Shown: in pieces, positions 17,065-27,869 of the stretch
Layout of the letters: every line of letters begins with the position of its first letter
Position numbering within the stretch: the stretch's first letter is position 1
The notes under the pieces: generated by a model
Seen by the model: only the letters and a program-made list of their open reading frames with translations
Told to the model about the DNA's origin: nothing
The model's database searches: none
Made by a program: the position numbers and the translations under genes
Source of the DNA: Mycobacterium lehmannii
GTDB taxonomy: Bacteria > Actinomycetota > Actinomycetes > Mycobacteriales > Mycobacteriaceae
Direction: 5' to 3'
Assembly: GCF_002245535.1 (NCBI RefSeq)
Contig: NZ_NKCN01000013.1
Coordinates: 62,001 to 126,000, forward strand
Length of the DNA stretch: 64,000 nt

Positions 17065-18026
17065 GCTGTCGCCTCCTTGTCGAGCTCCCACGCGTACAGC
17101 GTCCACGCCGGACCGGAGTCTCCTTCGGGGAAGTCGATATACGTTGCGCGAACCGGCATTCCGATCTCCACGGTGGCCGGGTCGACGTTTCGGAGCTGCC
17201 CGAGCATCCGCACACCTTCCTCGAGCTCGACGAGGGCGATGACGAACGGCAACGTGCGACCGGGCACCTTCGGCGCGTGGTGCACGACGAAACTGAACAC
17301 CGTGCCCTTACCGCTGGCGACGATGTAGTCGGTCGGCAGGTCTTTGTCCTGCCAGATCGCGGGTATCGGAGGATGCACAAGCGTGCCGTCGTCGCGCTTC
17401 TGGATGCGCAACTCGTGGGCATTGACGCCGTCCCAGAAGAACTTGGTGTCGCGGGACGAGGCCGGCCGCATCATCATGTCCGCGTCCAGATCGTCGGGCA
17501 CCGGCGCGCCCGCGTCTTTCTCGGCGGGCTTGAACTTCATGATGCGCCACACCATTTCGGCGACGCCCTCGTCGCCCACCTGCCAGGTGATGAGTTGGTT
17601 GATGAAAAATCCCTCGCCCAGCGCTGTCCGCTTCGGACCCACGACGTCTGTGATCTCAGCGTGGATGCTGACCTCTTCGCCCGGGCGCAGATACCGGTGG
17701 TATGTCTGTTCGCAATTGGTGGCGACCACGCCAACGTAGCCGGCATCGTCGAAGAGTTGCATCATCTTGGTCAGCGGATCATCGTCCGAGCGGCCCTGAC
17801 CGAGCCCGCCCATCGTCCACACCTGGATCATCGCCGGCGGCGCCACGATGCCGGGGTGGCCCGCGGCCTTGGCCGCTGCCTCGTCGGTGTAGATGGGGTT
17901 CCGGTCACCGATGGCGTCGACCCAATGGTGGATCATTGGCTGATTGACCGGATCTCGGCCGGTGCGCGGCTCGCTCTTGCCGTCCGCCTTGATCTTCTCG
18001 ATGTCCGCCCTCAGGTCGACGCTCAC
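17061..18026 (-). CDS. chsH2: Steroid enoyl-CoA hydratase subunit ChsH2 with DUF35 domain
   Basis: 321 residues in two parts: an N-terminal MaoC-like hot-dog (about 1-170, with HHWVDAIGDRNPIYTDEAAAKAAGHPGIVAPPAM) and a C-terminal DUF35 OB-fold (about 195-315). The first makes the hydratase with ChsH1; the second binds Ltp2 and is needed for its aldolase activity. The rubredoxin-like cysteines often found at the start of DUF35 domains are not visible here (ELRIQKRDDGTLVHPPIPA instead), so this OB fold probably lacks structural zinc. Four-base overlaps link it to chsE2 and chsH1. Confidence 0.95.
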   Translation of the reverse strand: MSVDLRADIEKIKADGKSEPRTGRDPVNQPMIHHWVDAIGDRNPIYTDEAAAKAAGHPGIVAPPAMIQVWTMGGLGQGRSDDDPLTKMMQLFDDAGYVGVVATNCEQTYHRYLRPGEEVSIHAEITDVVGPKRTALGEGFFINQLITWQVGDEGVAEMVWRIMKFKPAEKDAGAPVPDDLDADMMMRPASSRDTKFFWDGVNAHELRIQKRDDGTLVHPPIPAIWQDKDLPTDYIVASGKGTVFSFVVHHAPKVPGRTLPFVIALVELEEGVRMLGQLRNVDPATVEIGMPVRATYIDFPEGDSGPAWTLYAWELDKEATA

Positions 18027-19186
18027 CGCGGAACCCTCGGCACCTTCAAGCCTGCGGCCGCGATCATCTCCCGCATCACCTCGTTGACACCTCCACCGAA
18101 CGTGATCACCAGGTTCCGTTTTGTCTGCGAGTCAAGCCATTCCAGCAGTTCGGCGGTCTCCGGCTCGGCGGGGTTACCGTACTTGCCGACGATCTCCTCG
18201 GCCAGGCGCCCGGCGTACTGGATCCGCTCGGTGCCGAACACCTTGGTGGCTGCGGCGTCGGCGACATCGATGGTCTCCCCCGCCGCGGCGACCTGCCAGT
18301 TGAGCAGTTCGTTGATACGCCACATCGCCTTGAGCTCGCCGAGTGAGCGCTTGACATCGTCGTGATTGATCGGAATGTCGCCGTTGCCACCGGGTTTCGA
18401 CGCCCACGCGTGCACATGGTCATACAGGCTGGCGAATCGGCCGGCGGGTCCCAGCATCACGCGCTCGTTGTTCAGCTGGGTGGTGATCAGCTTCCACCCG
18501 GCGTTCTCCTCCCCGACGAGCATGTCGGCCGGCACCCGAACGTCGTTGTAGTACGTCGCGTTGGTGTGGTGGGCGCCGTCGGACAGGATCATCGGCGTCC
18601 ACGAGTATCCGGGGTCCTTGGTGTCGACGATGAGGATCGATATCCCCTTGTGCTTCACCGCTTCCGGGTCGGTGCGACACGCCAGCCAGATGTAGTCGGC
18701 GTCGTGCCCGCCGGTGGTGAACACCTTCTGCCCGTTGACGATGTACTCGTCGTCCTGGCGCACGGCCGTGGTGCGCAGCGAGGCCAGGTCGGTGCCCGCT
18801 TCGGGCTCGGTGTAGCCGATCGCGAAGTGAACCTCGCCCGCGAGGATCGCTGGCAGGAACTTCTTCTTCTGCTCTTCGGTGCCGTACTGCTGCAGCGTGG
18901 GCCCGACGGTCTGCAGGGTGACGGCCGGCAGCGGTACGTCGGCCCGCTGCGCCTCGTTGACGAAGATCGACTGTTCGATGGGCCCAAAACCCAAGCCGCC
19001 GAATTCCTTCGGCCAGCCGACGCCGAGCTTGCCGTCTGAGCCCATCCGTTTGATGACCGTGCGGTACGCCTTGCCGTGGCGATCTTTCTCCATCTCCTTG
19101 GCCTCTTCCGGAGAGATGAGACTGGAGAAGTACTCGCGTAGTTCGGCCTGCAGCTGCTTCTGTTCGGGCGTCAGTTCGATGAACAT
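18023..19186 (-). CDS. fadE29: Steroid side-chain acyl-CoA dehydrogenase ChsE2 (FadE29)
   Basis: 387 residues, started at the ATG at 19186 (MFIELTPEQKQLQAELREYF), two bases after the chsE1 stop. The longer open frame to 19381 reads through chsE1 in another frame. It is the FAD-binding partner of the ChsE1-ChsE2 heterotetramer, which dehydrogenates the three-carbon side chain of 3-oxo-4-pregnene-20-carboxyl-CoA. Acyl-CoA dehydrogenase signatures: FAIGYTEPEAGTDLASLRT, VNGQKVFTTGGHDADY, and the C-terminal GKYGNPAEPE region. FadE28/FadE29 order is as in M. tuberculosis. Confidence 0.94.
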   Translation of the reverse strand: MFIELTPEQKQLQAELREYFSSLISPEEAKEMEKDRHGKAYRTVIKRMGSDGKLGVGWPKEFGGLGFGPIEQSIFVNEAQRADVPLPAVTLQTVGPTLQQYGTEEQKKKFLPAILAGEVHFAIGYTEPEAGTDLASLRTTAVRQDDEYIVNGQKVFTTGGHDADYIWLACRTDPEAVKHKGISILIVDTKDPGYSWTPMILSDGAHHTNATYYNDVRVPADMLVGEENAGWKLITTQLNNERVMLGPAGRFASLYDHVHAWASKPGGNGDIPINHDDVKRSLGELKAMWRINELLNWQVAAAGETIDVADAAATKVFGTERIQYAGRLAEEIVGKYGNPAEPETAELLEWLDSQTKRNLVITFGGGVNEVMREMIAAAGLKVPRVPR

Positions 19187-19188
19187 TC

Positions 19189-20214
19189 CTATTTCCCGTC
19201 CCCTCGCTCGCCCAGTGCGGCTCCCACCAAGTCGAGCCGGTGTGACGGACCACCCACGAGGCGGGCGAGGTCCTTGATCGAGGAGTAGTAGCGGTCCATC
19301 GGGTAGGCGATGTCCATACCCATGCCGCCGTGCAGGTGATGGCAGAGCTGCATCACCGGAGGCGCCTGCGAGGCCAGCCAATATCCGAGGATGTCGATAT
19401 CGTCGTCAGCGTCGCGGCCCTCGGACAGTCGCCAGGTCACCGAGTTGGACGCCAATGTCAGAGTGCGCGAGGCGATGTAGACCTCGGCGAGCTGCGCAGC
19501 GACGGTCTGGAAGGTCGACAGCGGCTTGCCGAACTGCTCGCGGTTGGCCACGTAGTCGGCGGTGAGCCGCAGCGCTCCGGCGACCAGCCCCGAAGCCAAC
19601 GCGCCGATCGCGGCGAGGGCCAGCTGATTGATCCGTCGCGGCTGCGCGCCCTCGAGCGTGCCGTCGACGGCGGCGTCGGTGAACGTCACCGAATACTCGT
19701 CACCGTGGTTGGAGGTCGGCGTCTTGGTCACCACCACGCCGTCGGCCTTCGGCGACACCACCACCACGGCGGTGTCGGCGGTGACGACGAGCCAATCCGC
19801 CTGTTCCGCATAGGGAACGGCGACCTTCGTACCGTTGAGCCGGCCATCGGCGAACGTGACTGCGGGCCGATCCGGCAGCGGCGCCCCCGGCTCGTTGAGC
19901 GCGGCCGTGAGGACTGCGCCTTTGGCGACACCGGACAGATAGCGGTCCTGCTGCTCGTCGGTCGCCGACTCGAGAAGTGGCAACAACCCCAGACCCAGCG
20001 TGGCCAACGCGGGGCTGATCGTGGCGTGCCTGCCGATCTCGGTGAGTGCGGTGGCCACCTCGGGCAGGCCGACGCCGTCGCCGCCGAGACGCTCGGGAAC
20101 CGCCAGGGCTGTCACGCCGCCGGACACCAGTGCGTCCCAGCTGTTGTCCCGGGTCAGCACCGAGGTCACCACGTCGGCGACAGCCTGCTGCCCTTCGTCT
20201 GGACTGAAGTCCAC
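19189..20214 (-). CDS. fadE28: Steroid side-chain acyl-CoA dehydrogenase ChsE1 (FadE28)
   Basis: 341 residues, shorter than a standard acyl-CoA dehydrogenase, as is known for ChsE1. It has the C-terminal helical domain with NREQFGKPLSTFQTVAAQLAEVYI and HLHGGMGMDIAYPMDRYY, but a reduced middle beta-domain. It works only together with ChsE2 in an alpha2beta2 enzyme. It lies 51 bases downstream of cyp125 and 2 bases before chsE2. Confidence 0.94.
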   Translation of the reverse strand: MDFSPDEGQQAVADVVTSVLTRDNSWDALVSGGVTALAVPERLGGDGVGLPEVATALTEIGRHATISPALATLGLGLLPLLESATDEQQDRYLSGVAKGAVLTAALNEPGAPLPDRPAVTFADGRLNGTKVAVPYAEQADWLVVTADTAVVVVSPKADGVVVTKTPTSNHGDEYSVTFTDAAVDGTLEGAQPRRINQLALAAIGALASGLVAGALRLTADYVANREQFGKPLSTFQTVAAQLAEVYIASRTLTLASNSVTWRLSEGRDADDDIDILGYWLASQAPPVMQLCHHLHGGMGMDIAYPMDRYYSSIKDLARLVGGPSHRLDLVGAALGERGDGK

Positions 20215-20265
20215 CCGAATCCTCCTTGATACCGGGAAATTTCGCGGTCGCTACAACTTACGTCG

Positions 20266-21519
20266 TCAGCTGTTGGTGACCGGGCACTTTCCGGTGTAAT
20301 CCACCTGCCAGTGCTTGATACCGTTGAGCCAGCCCGATTTGAGCCGCTCGGGCTCGCCGATCGGCTTGAGATCGGGCATGTGGTCGGCGACCGCGTTGAA
20401 GATCAGGTTGATGGTCATCTTCGCCAGGTTCGCGCCGATGCAGTAGTGCGCGCCGGTGCCACCGAAGCCGACGTGCGGATTGGGATCGCGCAGGATGTCG
20501 AACTTGTGCGGGTTCTCGAAGACCTCTTCGTCGAAGTTGGCCGAGCGGTAGGACATCACGACCCGCTGCCCCTTCTTGATCTGCACGCCACCCAGCTCGA
20601 CATCCTCCAACGCGGTGCGCTGGAAGGCCGAAACCGGGGTGGCCCAACGGACGATCTCGTCGGCGGCGGTCTCGGGGCGTTCGCGCTTGTAGAGCTCCCA
20701 CTGGTCGGGATTCTGCGAGAACGCGATCATCCCGTGGGTGATGGAGTTGCGGGTGGTCTCGTTACCGGCGACCGCGAGCATCACGACGAAGAAGCCGAAC
20801 TCGTCATCGGAGAGCTTCTCGCCTTCGATGTCGGCCTCGATCAGCTTGGTGACGATGTCTTCGGTCGGGTTCTTGGCCCGCTCCTCGGCCATCTTCATCG
20901 CGTACTGGATCAACTCGAACGACGACACCGCAGGATCGACGTCGGCGTACTCGGGGTCTTCGCCGGCGGTCATCTCGTTGGACCAACGGAAGATCTTGTC
21001 GCGGTCGTCCTGCGGGACGCCGAGCAGTTCGGCGATGGCCTGCAGCGGAAGTTCGCACGAGACCTGTTCGACGAAGTCGCCGGAGCCCTCGGCCGCGGCG
21101 GTCTCGGCGATCTTCTGCGCCCGAGAACGCAGTTCGTCTTCGAGCCGTCCCACGGCGCGGGGCGTGAAGCCGCGCGAGATGATCTTGCGAAGACGGGTGT
21201 GCTGCGGCGCGTCCATGTTCAGCAGGACGGCCTTCTGCAGGTCGATGGCATCGCGCGTCATGTCCTGCGGCCAGACCGGGATGGCGCCGTCCGGTGAGCT
21301 GCCGAAGACGTCGTTGCGCTTGGAGACCTCTTTGACGTCGGCGTGCTTGGTCACCAGCCAGTAACCCTTGTCGCCGAAGCCGCCGGTGCCACCCGGCACG
21401 TCGACCCAGTGGATCGGCTCGGACTTGCGCAACTCGGCCAGCTCTTCGACGGGCAGGCGCTCCAGGTTCAGGCTCGCGTCGAGGAAGTCGAAGTCGGCTG
21501 GGATATTCGGGCAAGGCAT
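20266..21519 (-). CDS. cyp125: Cytochrome P450 CYP125, cholest-4-en-3-one 27-monooxygenase
   Basis: 417 residues from the ATG at 21519, which is preceded by GGAGGAG. The extension to 21606 would read back through the operator. It oxidises the terminal side-chain carbon of cholesterol/cholestenone up to the carboxylic acid. The I-helix is AVAGNETTRNSITHG, the K-helix ExxR is EIVR, and the haem-binding loop is FGGTGAHYCIGANLAKM with the cysteine ligand. It is first in the KstR-regulated side-chain operon, divergent from fadA5. Redox partners are not encoded nearby. Confidence 0.96.
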   Translation of the reverse strand: MPCPNIPADFDFLDASLNLERLPVEELAELRKSEPIHWVDVPGGTGGFGDKGYWLVTKHADVKEVSKRNDVFGSSPDGAIPVWPQDMTRDAIDLQKAVLLNMDAPQHTRLRKIISRGFTPRAVGRLEDELRSRAQKIAETAAAEGSGDFVEQVSCELPLQAIAELLGVPQDDRDKIFRWSNEMTAGEDPEYADVDPAVSSFELIQYAMKMAEERAKNPTEDIVTKLIEADIEGEKLSDDEFGFFVVMLAVAGNETTRNSITHGMIAFSQNPDQWELYKRERPETAADEIVRWATPVSAFQRTALEDVELGGVQIKKGQRVVMSYRSANFDEEVFENPHKFDILRDPNPHVGFGGTGAHYCIGANLAKMTINLIFNAVADHMPDLKPIGEPERLKSGWLNGIKHWQVDYTGKCPVTNS

Positions 21520-21545
21520 GGGGGAAGCTCCTCCGCAACAGTTAT

Positions 21546-21559
21546 TGCAACATGTTCTA
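21546..21559. promoter_or_regulatory. KstR operator for cyp125 operon
   Basis: TGCAACATGTTCTA matches TNNAACNNGTTNNA. It lies 27 bases upstream of the cyp125 start on the minus strand, overlapping the expected promoter. Confidence 0.88.
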
Positions 21560-21624
21560 GTGCCAGTAAAACATGCCTTCTGCGCAGATAAAAGGCAGGT
21601 CATCAACGCCGCTTGTCAGAGTAA

Positions 21625-21638
21625 TGAAACGTGTTCTA
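21625..21638. promoter_or_regulatory. KstR operator for fadA5, overlapping a -10 element
   Basis: TGAAACGTGTTCTA matches the KstR consensus and ends 10 bases before the fadA5 ATG. TAGCCT at 21637-21642 is a possible -10 hexamer whose start point would fall on the ATG, so the transcript may be leaderless and the repressor would cover the -10 region. A second box, 66 bases away, serves cyp125. Confidence 0.85.
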
Positions 21639-21639
21639 G

Positions 21640-22812
<1,173 letters not shown>

Positions 22813-22860
22813 TCGCACCTCTGCCCGAAGCCGTCGGACAAAGTGGCAGTTTGCGCGCGC

Positions 22861-23720
<860 letters not shown>

Positions 23721-23736
23721 CCGACGAACCGGCCGC

Positions 23737-24642
23737 TCACGCGCCGTAGACCGGCACGGGGGGACGCGCTTTCGTCAGCAGATCGGCGACCACCGGACCG
23801 AGTTCGGCCGGATCCCACCGCGCGCCCTTGTCGACCTGGGGCCCGTGCGCCCAGCCCTCGGCGACCCGGACGATCCCGCCTTCGACCTCGAACATGCGGC
23901 CGGTGACATCTTTGGATTCGACGCTTCCCAGCCAGACCACCAGCGGCGAGACGTTCTCGGGCGCCATCGCGTCGAAGTCCTGACCTTGGGTGGCCATCAT
24001 GTCGGCGAACACGGTCTCGGTCATCCGGGTGCGTGCCGACGGCGCGATCGCGTTGACCGTGACGCCGTAGCGACCCATCTCCGCAGCGGCCACCAGGGTC
24101 AGGGCCGCGATTCCCGCCTTCGCGGCGCTGTAATTCGCCTGTCCCACACTGCCTTGCAAGCCGGCGCCCGAGCTCGTGTTGATGATCCGGGCATCGACGG
24201 GATTGCCGGCCTTGGACTGCGCGCGCCAGTACGCCCCGGCGTGCCGCATAGTGGCGAAGTGTCCCTTGAGGTGCACGGCGATGACGGCGTCGAACTCCTC
24301 TTCGCTGGTGTTCGCAAACATCCGGTCGCGCACGATGCCGGCGTTGTTCACCAGAACGTCGAGCCCACCGAACGTGTCCACCGCGGTCTGGATCAGGCCT
24401 TCGGCCTGGGTCCAGTCGGCGACGTTGGCACCGTTGGCGACGGCTTCCCCTCCGGCTGCGGTGATTTCGTCGACGACGCTTTGCGCGGCGCTACCACCGC
24501 CGGCGGGTGACCCGTCGAGTCCCACACCGATGTCGTTGACCACCACGCGGGCGCCCTCGGCGGCGAACGCGAGAGCGTGTGCGCGACCGATGCCGCCGCC
24601 GGACCCCGTCACGATGACCACGCGGCCGTCGAGCAATCCCAT
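23737..24642 (-). CDS. Short-chain dehydrogenase, hydroxyacyl-CoA type (Rv3548c orthologue)
   Basis: A 301-residue SDR close to the dehydrogenase domain of multifunctional enzyme type 2. The coenzyme motif is TGSGGGIGRAHA at residues 12-23, with NNAGIVRDRM and the active site YSAAKAG. The C-terminus KARPPVPVYGA is typical of the subgroup. It follows the Rv3549c-like SDR after 18 bases under the KstR2 box. A (3R)-hydroxyacyl-CoA dehydrogenase role in C/D-ring or side-chain beta-oxidation is plausible but not proven. It is convergent with ddn. Confidence 0.85.
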   Translation of the reverse strand: MGLLDGRVVIVTGSGGGIGRAHALAFAAEGARVVVNDIGVGLDGSPAGGGSAAQSVVDEITAAGGEAVANGANVADWTQAEGLIQTAVDTFGGLDVLVNNAGIVRDRMFANTSEEEFDAVIAVHLKGHFATMRHAGAYWRAQSKAGNPVDARIINTSSGAGLQGSVGQANYSAAKAGIAALTLVAAAEMGRYGVTVNAIAPSARTRMTETVFADMMATQGQDFDAMAPENVSPLVVWLGSVESKDVTGRMFEVEGGIVRVAEGWAHGPQVDKGARWDPAELGPVVADLLTKARPPVPVYGA

Positions 24643-24660
24643 ATTCGTTGTCTCCCTTGA

Positions 24661-25434
24661 CTATTTGATATCGGCAGTGGTGGTTGCGAGGTAGTGCGGC
24701 GGCTCGCCGCCGCCGTGCACTTCAAGCGATGCGCCGCTGATGTATGACGCCGCGTCGGAGGCCAGGAATGCCGCCGCCCAACCCACGTCCGCCGGTTTGG
24801 CGAGCCGGCCCAGCGGGACGTTGCGCGAGATCGCCGCGATGGAATCCGCATCGCCGTAGAAGAGTTCGGACTGTTCGGTCTCGACCATCCCGACCACGAC
24901 CGAGTTGACGCGAACCTTCGGCGCCCACTCGACCGCCAACGTGGAGGTGAGGCTTTCCATGCCGGCTTTGGCCGCCCCGTAGGGTGCGGTGCCCGGCGTG
25001 GGCCTGCGCCCGCTCACGCTGGCGATGTTGATGATCGACCCGCCACGTTCCTGCTTCTGCATCCGCGCATTCGCGTGGGTGGACACCGAAAGCGGCCCCA
25101 GAAGATTGAGTTCGACGATCTTGCGGCTGAACTTGGCCGACGACTCCGCGGCGAGCACGTACGGCGATCCGCCGGCATTGTTGATAACCACGTCGATACG
25201 ACCGTGACGCTCGGCGACGGTCTCGACCAGCGAGGCGACCGCGTCGTCGTCACGCACATCGCAGGCGTGGAACTCGTACGGCAGGCCCTCGACTGGCCGG
25301 CGGGCGCACGTGACGACGGTGGCGCCCTGATCGGCGAACACGGCGCTGATGCCGGCGCCGACCCCGCGCACACCGCCGGTCACCAGCACCACCCTGCCTT
25401 CGAGGCCGAGGTTCATGTCTTGCAGGTCGGTCAC
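24661..25434 (-). CDS. Short-chain dehydrogenase (Rv3549c orthologue)
   Basis: A 257-residue SDR oxidoreductase with TGGVRGVGAGISAVFA at residues 15-30, NNAGGSPYV and catalytic YGAAKAG. It is first gene of a two-SDR operon whose start is 15 bases from a KstR2 operator, so it belongs to the ring C/D regulon. The substrate is not known. The hydrophobic substrate loop EVHGGGEPPHYLA at the end is unlike the Rv3548c-type neighbour. Confidence 0.85.
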   Translation of the reverse strand: MTDLQDMNLGLEGRVVLVTGGVRGVGAGISAVFADQGATVVTCARRPVEGLPYEFHACDVRDDDAVASLVETVAERHGRIDVVINNAGGSPYVLAAESSAKFSRKIVELNLLGPLSVSTHANARMQKQERGGSIINIASVSGRRPTPGTAPYGAAKAGMESLTSTLAVEWAPKVRVNSVVVGMVETEQSELFYGDADSIAAISRNVPLGRLAKPADVGWAAAFLASDAASYISGASLEVHGGGEPPHYLATTTADIK

Positions 25435-25449
25435 TGTGCTAGCGTACCA

Positions 25450-25463
25450 AGCAAGTGCTTGCT
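25450..25463. promoter_or_regulatory. KstR2 operator (SDR operon / echA20)
   Basis: AGCAAGTGCTTGCT fits the KstR2 consensus ANCAAGNNCTTGNT. It is located in the 64-base divergent gap between the SDR operon and echA20, so one site probably controls both. Confidence 0.9.
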
Positions 25464-25498
25464 TTCCTACCGGACCCAGGAAGTGCTCGGGAGCTCAG

Positions 25499-26254
25499 AT
25501 GACTATCAACTCGACCATCACCGAACCGGGAATCGTCTCGGTCACCGTCGACTACCCGCCCGTCAACGCGATTCCGTCGCGCGGCTGGTTCGAACTCGCC
25601 GACGAGATCACCAAGGCGGGAGCCGATCCGGAAACGCATGTCGTGATCCTGCGCGCCACCGGCCGAGGCTTCAACGCCGGTGTCGACATCAAGGAGATGC
25701 AGCGCACGGAAGGCTTCACCGCGCTGATCGACGCCAACCGCGGCTGCTATGCGGCGTTCAAGGCGGTCTACGAGTGTGCGGTCCCGGTGGTCGCCGCCGT
25801 CAACGGATTCTGCGTCGGGGGCGGCATCGGTTTGGTCGGCAACGCCGACGTCATCGTCGCCTCGGACGACGCGACCTTCGGCCTGCCCGAGGTCGAGCGT
25901 GGCGCGCTCGGCGCGGCGACGCACCTGTCGCGTTTGGTGCCCCAGCACATGATGCGCCGGTTGTTCTTCACCGCCGCCACGGTCGATGCGGCGACGCTGC
26001 ACCACTTCGGCTCGGTGCATGAGGTGGTTCCCCGCGATCAACTCGACGAGGCCGCGCTGCGCGTTGCGCGCGACATCGCCGCCAAGGACACCCGGGTGAT
26101 CCGGGCGGCCAAGGAGGCGCTGAACCTCATCGACGTGCAGAAGGTGAACTCCAGCTACCGCATGGAGCAGGGCTTCACGTTCGAGCTGAACCTGGCAGGC
26201 GTGTCAGATGAGCACCGCGACGCGTTCGCTGGCACCGACAAGGGAGCCAAATGA
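25499..26254 (+). CDS. echA20: Crotonase-family ring D hydrolase EchA20
   Basis: 251 residues from the ATG at 25499, which lies after the KstR2 box. An upstream in-frame start (25349) would overlap the divergent SDR gene and the operator. EchA20 opens ring D of HIEC-CoA, a metabolite of the C/D-ring pathway. Crotonase features: ATGRGFNAGVDIKEM (first oxyanion loop) and NGFCVGGGIGLVGNADV (second). It overlaps ipdA by four bases (ATGA). Confidence 0.93.
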   Translation: MTINSTITEPGIVSVTVDYPPVNAIPSRGWFELADEITKAGADPETHVVILRATGRGFNAGVDIKEMQRTEGFTALIDANRGCYAAFKAVYECAVPVVAAVNGFCVGGGIGLVGNADVIVASDDATFGLPEVERGALGAATHLSRLVPQHMMRRLFFTAATVDAATLHHFGSVHEVVPRDQLDEAALRVARDIAAKDTRVIRAAKEALNLIDVQKVNSSYRMEQGFTFELNLAGVSDEHRDAFAGTDKGAK

Positions 26255-27126
26255 GCGACAAGAGAACAACTCTCGACGACGCCGTCTCGCAGATTCGCAG
26301 TGGAATGACCATCGGAATCGGCGGCTGGGGTTCTCGGCGCAAGCCTATGGCGTTCGTGCGGGCGCTGCTGCGCACCGACATAACCGACCTCACGGTCGTC
26401 ACCTACGGCGGGCCCGACCTCGGGCTGCTGTGCTCTGCGGGCAAGGTGAAACGTGCCTACTACGGCTTCGTGTCGCTCGACTCGCCGCCGTTCTACGACC
26501 CGTGGTTCGCCAAGGCGCGCACCACCGGTGCGATCGAGGCCCGCGAGATGGACGAGGGCATGCTTCGGTGCGGACTGCAGGCCGCGGCCCAGCGACTGCC
26601 GTTTCTCCCGATCCGGGCCGGGCTGGGCAGCGATGTCCGCGCGTTCTGGGGCGACGAGCTGAAGACCGTGCGGTCCCCATACCCCACCGGCGAGGCCTAC
26701 GAAGAACTCGTCGCGATGCCCGCGCTCACGCTGGACGCCGGGTTCGTGCACATGAATCTCGGTGACGCTGCGGGCAATGCGGCTTACACCGGCATCGACC
26801 CCTACTTCGACGATCTGTACCTGATGGCGGCCGAACGTCGGTTCCTGTCGGTCGAGCAAGTGGTGCCGACCGACGAACTGGTCAAGGCCGTTCCGCCGCA
26901 GGCGCTTCTGATCAATCGGATGATGGTCGACACCGTCGTCGAGGCGCCCAACGGTGCGCACTTCACGACGGCCGAGCCTGACTACCGTCGCGACGAGAAG
27001 TTCCAGCGCCACTACGCCGAAGCGGCGAAATCCGACGAGTCGTGGCGAGAGTTCGTGCAGACCTATCTGTCGGGCACCGAAACCGACTATCAGGCCGCGG
27101 TGCGCAAGCTCCAGGAGGATCAATGA
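26251..27126 (+). CDS. ipdA: COCHEA-CoA hydrolase subunit IpdA
   Basis: A 291-residue alpha subunit of a class I CoA-transferase-like heterodimer, which in the IpdAB system acts as a C-C hydrolase opening the last carbocyclic ring (ring C). IGIGGWGSRRKPMAF near the N-terminus, RAGLGSDVRAFW, and EQVVPTDELVKAVPP are conserved. It overlaps echA20 and ipdB by four bases each, as expected for subunits made together. Confidence 0.93.
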   Translation: MSDKRTTLDDAVSQIRSGMTIGIGGWGSRRKPMAFVRALLRTDITDLTVVTYGGPDLGLLCSAGKVKRAYYGFVSLDSPPFYDPWFAKARTTGAIEAREMDEGMLRCGLQAAAQRLPFLPIRAGLGSDVRAFWGDELKTVRSPYPTGEAYEELVAMPALTLDAGFVHMNLGDAAGNAAYTGIDPYFDDLYLMAAERRFLSVEQVVPTDELVKAVPPQALLINRMMVDTVVEAPNGAHFTTAEPDYRRDEKFQRHYAEAAKSDESWREFVQTYLSGTETDYQAAVRKLQEDQ

Positions 27127-27869
27127 TGTCGGTGTCCCGTGCCGAAGTGTGCGCCGTCGCGTGCGCCGAGTTGTTCCGCGACGCCGGTGAGATCATGGTC
27201 AGCCCGATGACGACCATGGTCTCGATCGGCGCCCGACTGGCCCGGCTGACCTTCTCCCCCGACATCCTGCTGACCGACGGCGAGGCGCGCCTGCTCGCCG
27301 ACACGCCCGCACTCGGCGCCGCAGGGGCGATCGAAGGTTGGATGCCGTTCGGTCGGGTCTTCGAGACGCTGGCCTGGGGGCGGCGCCATGTGGTCATGGG
27401 CGCCAACCAGATCGACCGCTACGGCAACCAGAACCTGTCGGCATTCGGGCCGCTGCAGCATCCGACCCGCCAGATGTTCGGTGTGCGCGGGGCACCGGGC
27501 AACACCATCAACCACGCGACGAGTTACTGGGTGGGCAACCATTCGACGCGGGTGTTCGGTGAATCCGTCGACATCGTCTCCGGTATCGGTTGGGACAAAA
27601 TCGATCCCGACAATCCGGCGTACCGGTTCGTCAACGTGTACCGGGTGATCACGAACCTCGGCGTGTTCGACTTCAACGGCCCCGATCATCAGATGCGGGC
27701 CGTGTCACTGCATCCCGGTATCGAGCCCGAACAGGTCGCCGAGAACACCTCGTTCGAGGTGCACGGCCTGGACTCCGCCGAGCAGACCCGGCTCCCGACC
27801 GACGACGAGCAGAGGCTGATCCGTGAGGTGATCGACCCCAGGGGACTGCGGGACAAGGAAATTCGGTGA
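27123..27869 (+). CDS. ipdB: COCHEA-CoA hydrolase subunit IpdB
   Basis: 248 residues from the ATG at 27123, which overlaps the ipdA stop (ATGA); a second ATG follows immediately. It is the beta subunit of IpdAB with the CoA-transferase-like fold: MTTMVSIGARLARLTF, TDGEARLLAD, GANQIDRYGNQNLSAFG. The reading frame continues upstream to 27042 inside ipdA, but that extension is coding in another frame. GTGA coupling links it to ipdC. Confidence 0.93.
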   Translation: MMSVSRAEVCAVACAELFRDAGEIMVSPMTTMVSIGARLARLTFSPDILLTDGEARLLADTPALGAAGAIEGWMPFGRVFETLAWGRRHVVMGANQIDRYGNQNLSAFGPLQHPTRQMFGVRGAPGNTINHATSYWVGNHSTRVFGESVDIVSGIGWDKIDPDNPAYRFVNVYRVITNLGVFDFNGPDHQMRAVSLHPGIEPEQVAENTSFEVHGLDSAEQTRLPTDDEQRLIREVIDPRGLRDKEIR

